Source of the DNA: an uncultured SAR116 cluster alpha proteobacterium
Lineage (GTDB): Bacteria > Pseudomonadota > Alphaproteobacteria > Puniceispirillales > Puniceispirillaceae
Direction: 5' to 3'
DNA: 35,240 nt
Assembly (NCBI GenBank): GCA_902547925.1
Contig: CACCQD010000017.1
Coordinates: forward strand, 1 to 35,240
Made by a program: the position numbers and the translations under genes. Below, piece by piece: positions 31,439 through 35,240 of this stretch. Every line of letters starts with the position of its first letter. Within the stretch, counting starts at the first letter, position 1. The notes beneath the pieces are model-generated. The model searched no databases, was not told the origin of the DNA, and saw nothing but the letters and a program-made list of their open reading frames with translations.

Positions 31439-33028
31439 GTGAATATTGTCTGGTTTAAACGGGATCTGCGCGTTTGGGATCACGCCACGCTTGCCGCCGC
31501 TGCCGCGTCTGGGCCGGTGCTGCCTCTCTATATTGTTGAGCCGGATCTATGGGCGCAGCCTGACCTGAGCGCCCGCCATTATGCCTTTTTGAGCGAATCT
31601 CTCATCGCGCTCTCGGCGTCGCTGGCCAGTCTAGGCCAACCGTTGATCATCCGCACGGGCGATGCGGTTGATGTTCTAGCCACACTCGCCGCGGAGCATG
31701 CTGTCACCTCAATCTATGCGCATCAGGAAACCTGGAATGGCTGGACCTATGATCGTGACAGGCGGGTCAATGCGTGGGCCAGACGCGCGGCAATCACCAT
31801 CTACGAATCTCAGCAACATGGTGTTCATCGGGCGATGGCCTCGCGCCGGGGCTGGGCGTCGAAATGGAATGCAATGATGCGCCAGCCCGTCACCCCGGCA
31901 CCGGCATGGCTCACCCCCGTTCCGGCGCAGACAGCGTCCCTGCCGACAGCGGCCGAGCTCGGCCTTGCCCCTGATCCCTGTCCCCAGCGCCAGCCAGGCG
32001 GACGGCCAGCCGGCATTGCCCAGTTGAAATCCTTTCTCAAGGAGCGCGGGCGCGGTTACCGGTTCGAGATGTCATCACCGGTCACCGCGCCGACCAGCTG
32101 TTCGCGGCTTTCGCCCTACCTTGCCTTTGGCTGCCTGTCAATGCGCGAGGTCTATCAGGCCAGCCAGCGCCGTCGCGACGCGCTGCGTGAGGCAAATCAG
32201 TCCCCTGGCGTGGGTGGGCTGGGCGCGGCTGATCTCACCGCCGGTCCGCGTGACCGGACAAGCTGGCTGAAATCACTCACCAGCTTCAACAGCCGCCTGC
32301 ATTGGCATTGTCATTTCATCCAGAAGCTCGAGGATGAGCCAGAGGCCGAATTCCGCGCCTTTCACCCTGCCTATCGGGAGTGGCAAAAGGACACACCAGA
32401 CGCCGCTGCGCGCCTCCTTGCCTGGCAGACCGGGCAGACCGGCTATCCGCTGGTTGATGCCTGCATGCGCTCGCTTGCCGCCACGGGCTGGCTCACCTTT
32501 CGCATGCGCGCCATGGTGATGAGCTTTGCCAGCTACCATCTCTGGCTGGACTGGCGGCGTCCGGCGCTGTATCTTGCGCGCCAATTTGTCGATTACGAGC
32601 CGGGCATCCATTACAGCCAGTGCCAGATGCAGTCGGGGATCACCGGGATCAACACCATCCGCATCTATAATCCGGTAAAACAGAGCCAGGATCAGGACAA
32701 AGCCGGTCACTTCATCCGGAACTGGGTTCCCGAACTTGCGGCAATGCCCGATGCGTTGGTTCATACGCCTTGGCTCAAACCGGCATTGGCGCCTGATTAT
32801 CCTGCACCGCTTGTTGATGAAAAGTTGGCCCGCAAGCAGGCGGCATCGCAAATCTATGCCATTCGCCGCACCGCAACCCATAGCCACGCGGCCAAGCATG
32901 TTGTCGCCAAACATGCCAGCCGCCGTGAGGGCGGCATCACAACACATCGTGATCCTGGCCCCTCGGCAAAAGCCACCGCCCCCCAATCCGCCTGTAAACA
33001 GATGGATTTGGGCCTTGAAAGCCCCTAA
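31439..33028 (+). CDS. Cryptochrome/photolyase family flavoprotein
   Basis: About 529 residues: N-terminal alpha/beta antenna domain (VNIVWFKRDLRVWDHATL...) and C-terminal FAD-binding helical domain (SWLKSLTSFNSRLHWHCHFIQKLE, TGYPLVDACMRSLAATGWLTFRMRAMVMSFASYHL, then NTIRIYNPVKQSQDQDKAGHFIRNWVPEL). It may repair UV dimers or sense blue light. Where E. coli photolyase has AANNGGWQW this protein has GIHYSQCQM, so the flavin-proximal Asn and the first electron-relay Trp seem to be replaced; I recall the same variant in a wider proteobacterial subgroup. The GTG at 31439, eight bases after GGGG, is preferred over upstream starts. Confidence 0.9.
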   Translation: MNIVWFKRDLRVWDHATLAAAAASGPVLPLYIVEPDLWAQPDLSARHYAFLSESLIALSASLASLGQPLIIRTGDAVDVLATLAAEHAVTSIYAHQETWNGWTYDRDRRVNAWARRAAITIYESQQHGVHRAMASRRGWASKWNAMMRQPVTPAPAWLTPVPAQTASLPTAAELGLAPDPCPQRQPGGRPAGIAQLKSFLKERGRGYRFEMSSPVTAPTSCSRLSPYLAFGCLSMREVYQASQRRRDALREANQSPGVGGLGAADLTAGPRDRTSWLKSLTSFNSRLHWHCHFIQKLEDEPEAEFRAFHPAYREWQKDTPDAAARLLAWQTGQTGYPLVDACMRSLAATGWLTFRMRAMVMSFASYHLWLDWRRPALYLARQFVDYEPGIHYSQCQMQSGITGINTIRIYNPVKQSQDQDKAGHFIRNWVPELAAMPDALVHTPWLKPALAPDYPAPLVDEKLARKQAASQIYAIRRTATHSHAAKHVVAKHASRREGGITTHRDPGPSAKATAPQSACKQMDLGLESP

Positions 33029-33057
33029 CCTTGGCGCGAGATTGACCGGAGTTTAAG

Positions 33058-33852
33058 ATGACAGATCATTCAGACCACGCCCGCCTTGTTGAACGGCTGT
33101 TGCCGGCTGTTCACGAGGCCGGGGCGGTGATCATGCGCATTCACGCAGACGGCGTTGTGGCAAACCGCAAAGCTGATGGCTCACCCGTCACCGCCGCCGA
33201 TCAGGCAGCCGAGGATATTCTGCTGGCCGCCCTTGCCAGTGCTGCTCCGGGTATCACCATCATTTCTGAGGAAAATGCCGCAAGCCATGCGATCAGCGCG
33301 CCAGACCGCTTCTTTCTGGTTGACCCGCTTGATGGCACGAAGGAATTTCTGCGCCCGGACGGGCAGGGTGCCTTCACTGTCAATATCGCGCTGATTGAAC
33401 ATGGAGGGCCAGTCCTTGGCATTGTTCACGCCCCGGCGCTTGGCCGTCTGTTTCACACATGCGATGGCGTAAGCGCCCGAGAGGTGTCTGCAGGTGCCAC
33501 GCGGGCGCTTGCCGTGCGTCCGGTGCCCCATGAAGGGGCTGTTGCCGTTGCCAGTCACTCGCACCGGGACGCGGCAACTGATGACTGGCTGGCGGCTCAT
33601 GGCATTACCGAGACAATCTCCATTGGCTCAAGTCTGAAATTCTGTCTCCTTGCGGCGGGTGAGGCTGATGTTTACCCGCGCTTTGGTCCGACGATGGAAT
33701 GGGACACGGCGGCCGGTGACGCGGTGTTGCGCGTTGCGGGCGGGAATGTTCAAACACCCGCCGGTGATGATTTTACCTATGGTAAGCCGGATTATCGCAA
33801 TGGAGCTTTTGTTGCCTTTGGCGGCTTTTCGCCGATCACCGCGTCGGCCTAA
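33058..33852 (+). CDS. cysQ: 3'(2'),5'-bisphosphate nucleotidase
   Basis: Inositol-monophosphatase-superfamily enzyme of 264 residues that dephosphorylates PAP, a by-product of sulfate assimilation. Metal-binding motifs: EENA (Glu pair), [14 protein letters not shown] and the C-terminal [30 protein letters not shown] near the N terminus is also typical. GGAG lies six bases before the ATG. It follows the cryptochrome gene by 29 bp and may share its transcript. Confidence 0.94.
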   Translation: MTDHSDHARLVERLLPAVHEAGAVIMRIHADGVVANRKADGSPVTAADQAAEDILLAALASAAPGITIISEENAASHAISAPDRFFLVDPLDGTKEFLRPDGQGAFTVNIALIEHGGPVLGIVHAPALGRLFHTCDGVSAREVSAGATRALAVRPVPHEGAVAVASHSHRDAATDDWLAAHGITETISIGSSLKFCLLAAGEADVYPRFGPTMEWDTAAGDAVLRVAGGNVQTPAGDDFTYGKPDYRNGAFVAFGGFSPITASA

Positions 33853-34586
33853 CCCCTGCCGATAAAGGGCATTTTTGGTGCCATAACAGTCATGAACTGG
33901 ACATTGGCGTCCAGCGGCATCTGGGCCATATGCAACACCGAGCTTGCGATATGGCCAACATCCATCGTTGCCTCGGCCCGCATTGATCCATCTGGCTGCG
34001 GCACCCCCTTGGTCATCGGCAGTGCCATATCGGTCAACGCATTGCCGATATCGATCTGCCCGCAGACAATGTCAAACGGCCGTCCATCCAGCGACAGACT
34101 TTTTGTCAGGCCGGTGATCGCATGTTTGGTGCTGGTATAGGGGGTTGATCCCGGGCGTGGGGCATGCGCCGAAATAGAGCCATTATTGATGATTCGGCCA
34201 CCCTTGGGTTGCTGTGCGCGCATCCAGGCAAAGGCCGCCCGGGCGCACAGAAAGGATCCGGTCAGATTGATCCGCACCACATCCAGCCATGTTCCGACAT
34301 CGGTCTCATCGATCGGGCGGGACGGGCTGCCGATTCCGGCATTGTTGAACAGCGCGTCAAGCCGGCCCCATTTTCCTCTGGCTGTGGCAAAGGCGCTCTC
34401 GACCGATTCTGCCTCGCCCACATCACATGGCAGGATCAGCGCGCGCTCCTTTCCATCTGCTGTTTCTGCAAGCGTTTCCTGCCGCCGCCCGATCAAGCCA
34501 ACCTGCCAGCCAGCTTCCAGAAAGGCGGTGGCGGTGGCGCGTCCGATGCCGCTACCGGCACCCGTGATGATGATTCTCCTGTCCAT
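33849..34586 (-). CDS. Short-chain dehydrogenase/reductase
   Basis: Classical SDR of 245 residues. Cofactor motif [10 protein letters not shown] at the N terminus with GLIGRR after beta2 (Arg pair suggests NADP), NNAGIG, and the catalytic Ser, Tyr and Lys in [22 protein letters not shown]. The frame runs back to 34628 but [11 protein letters not shown] at 34586 puts the motif at the correct distance. Converges with cysQ with a 4-bp overlap of ends. The substrate is unknown. Confidence 0.92.
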   Translation of the reverse strand: MDRRIIITGAGSGIGRATATAFLEAGWQVGLIGRRQETLAETADGKERALILPCDVGEAESVESAFATARGKWGRLDALFNNAGIGSPSRPIDETDVGTWLDVVRINLTGSFLCARAAFAWMRAQQPKGGRIINNGSISAHAPRPGSTPYTSTKHAITGLTKSLSLDGRPFDIVCGQIDIGNALTDMALPMTKGVPQPDGSMRAEATMDVGHIASSVLHMAQMPLDANVQFMTVMAPKMPFIGRG

Positions 34587-34756
34587 GCTGCTCTTTTTTT
34601 CCTCTGTTACCACGCCGATCATAGGCAAACCACGCCTGCCGGTCCATCAATCTAGTGCCGGGCATGCCGCAGAGGCTGGATTTTTTGCTTTCCTGCCGCC
34701 AGCTCGCATTGTAAAACCCGCCATACCGCTATCAAGTCAGGCAGAAGGGCCATTTT

Positions 34757-35240
34757 TTGGGAATTAGTACCGCCGTTGTGATCCATCCGGACGTTCGGGT
34801 GATGCAGCTCAGCCGCACGCCTGCCATGATGCTGGAGGAGGCGTGCCTGCTTGTTGAGGCGATTGGCCTTAAGGTGAGTTTTTCCGAGGTGGTGTCTTTT
34901 GCCAAGCCGCGCGCGGCTTCCTTTCTTGGCAAGGGCTATGCCGAGGGTCTGGCCGCCCGTGCCGAGGACGCGGACCATCCGCTGATTGTCGTCAACACCG
35001 CTCTCACACCTGTCCAGCAGCGTAATCTGGAGACGATCACCAATGCCAAGGTGATTGACCGGACCGCGCTGATCCTTGAAATCTTTGGGGCGCGGGCGCA
35101 GACCCATGCCGGCCGCTTGCAGGTTGAGCTGGCGGCACTCTCCTTCCAACGCAGCCGTCTTGTGCGCAGCTGGACCCACCTTGAACGCCAGCGCGGCGGC
35201 GGCGGCTTTCTGGGCGGTCCGGGTGAGCGTCAGATCGAAC
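34757..35240 (+). CDS. hflX: GTPase HflX, N-terminal part (cut by window edge)
   Basis: 161 codons of HflX, the ribosome-splitting GTPase. The N-terminal domain is clear: NTALTPVQQRNLE, KVIDRTALILEIFGARAQTH, LQVELAALSFQRSRLVRSWTHLERQRG and the Gly-rich GGGGFLGGPGERQIE linker that precedes the G domain. The start seems to be a TTG at 34757, seven bases after AGAAGGG; a GTG at 34778 lacks a ribosome binding site. Often found next to hfq, but here an SDR gene lies upstream on the opposite strand. The G domain is outside the window. Confidence 0.93.
   Translation, partial: MGISTAVVIHPDVRVMQLSRTPAMMLEEACLLVEAIGLKVSFSEVVSFAKPRAASFLGKGYAEGLAARAEDADHPLIVVNTALTPVQQRNLETITNAKVIDRTALILEIFGARAQTHAGRLQVELAALSFQRSRLVRSWTHLERQRGGGGFLGGPGERQIE

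Noticed and set aside
32273-32986. Minus-strand open frame opposite the cryptochrome gene
   Set aside because: Shadow of the conserved FAD-binding domain.
34652-35179. Minus-strand open frame at the right edge
   Set aside because: Antisense to the clear HflX N-terminal sequence on the plus strand.

Overview
The window looks like a chromosomal segment of a free-living marine alphaproteobacterium, possibly of the SAR116 (Puniceispirillum-like) type. That placement is an inference from mid-range GC, a heterotetrameric sarcosine oxidase operon, a Zur-znu zinc locus, a TIGR03643 (DUF2805) protein and the general feel of the proteins. No rRNA, tRNA, CRISPR array or intact insertion sequence was found.

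Layout. (1) 1-12443 is a catabolic block: an amino-acid-type ABC permease (cut by the window edge), a divergent LysR regulator, a tightly coupled trio (aminotransferase plus a two-subunit TPP-dependent decarboxylase), a DoeB/AstE-like zinc deacylase, a Rieske oxygenase, and the soxB-D-A-G operon headed by an M29/NicX-like metalloenzyme. Together they suggest uptake and stepwise breakdown of a small N-methylated or N-acylated compound, with SoxBDAG removing an N-methyl group as a C1 unit. The substrate cannot be read from the sequence. (2) 12444-13055 is a long non-coding stretch with a terminator-ended small RNA candidate and a separate folded element; a GNAT gene follows. (3) 13800-18786 is a zinc locus: znuA facing znuC-znuB-zur across a palindromic Zur-box-like site, followed by DUF1007 and NicO-type genes. 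(4) 18800-22500 is decaying territory: a broken acyltransferase, a pirin gene, a 2OG-Fe(II) oxygenase remnant with an amber stop, hairpins, the second copy of the small RNA element, and a TIGR03643 gene. (5) 22600-27600 holds a LysE exporter with a possible 58-aa upstream ORF, an odd 67-aa ORF, a nucleoside hydrolase, an inverse-autotransporter beta-barrel with a lipobox and no passenger followed one base later by a Cys-containing secreted protein, and a small membrane protein with a broken neighbour. (6) 27576-35240 is mostly housekeeping-like: an ABC-2 exporter pair, UDP-glucuronate 4-epimerase-like, HpcH/HpaI aldolase, cryptochrome/photolyase, CysQ, an SDR and the 5' part of hflX.

The two observations most worth following are the paired small RNA element (12806-12887 minus, 22061-22146 plus), whose 30-nt core is 28/30 identical in both copies and complementary to a Shine-Dalgarno-plus-AUG sequence, and the lipoprotein-type inverse autotransporter barrel coupled to a separate secreted protein.
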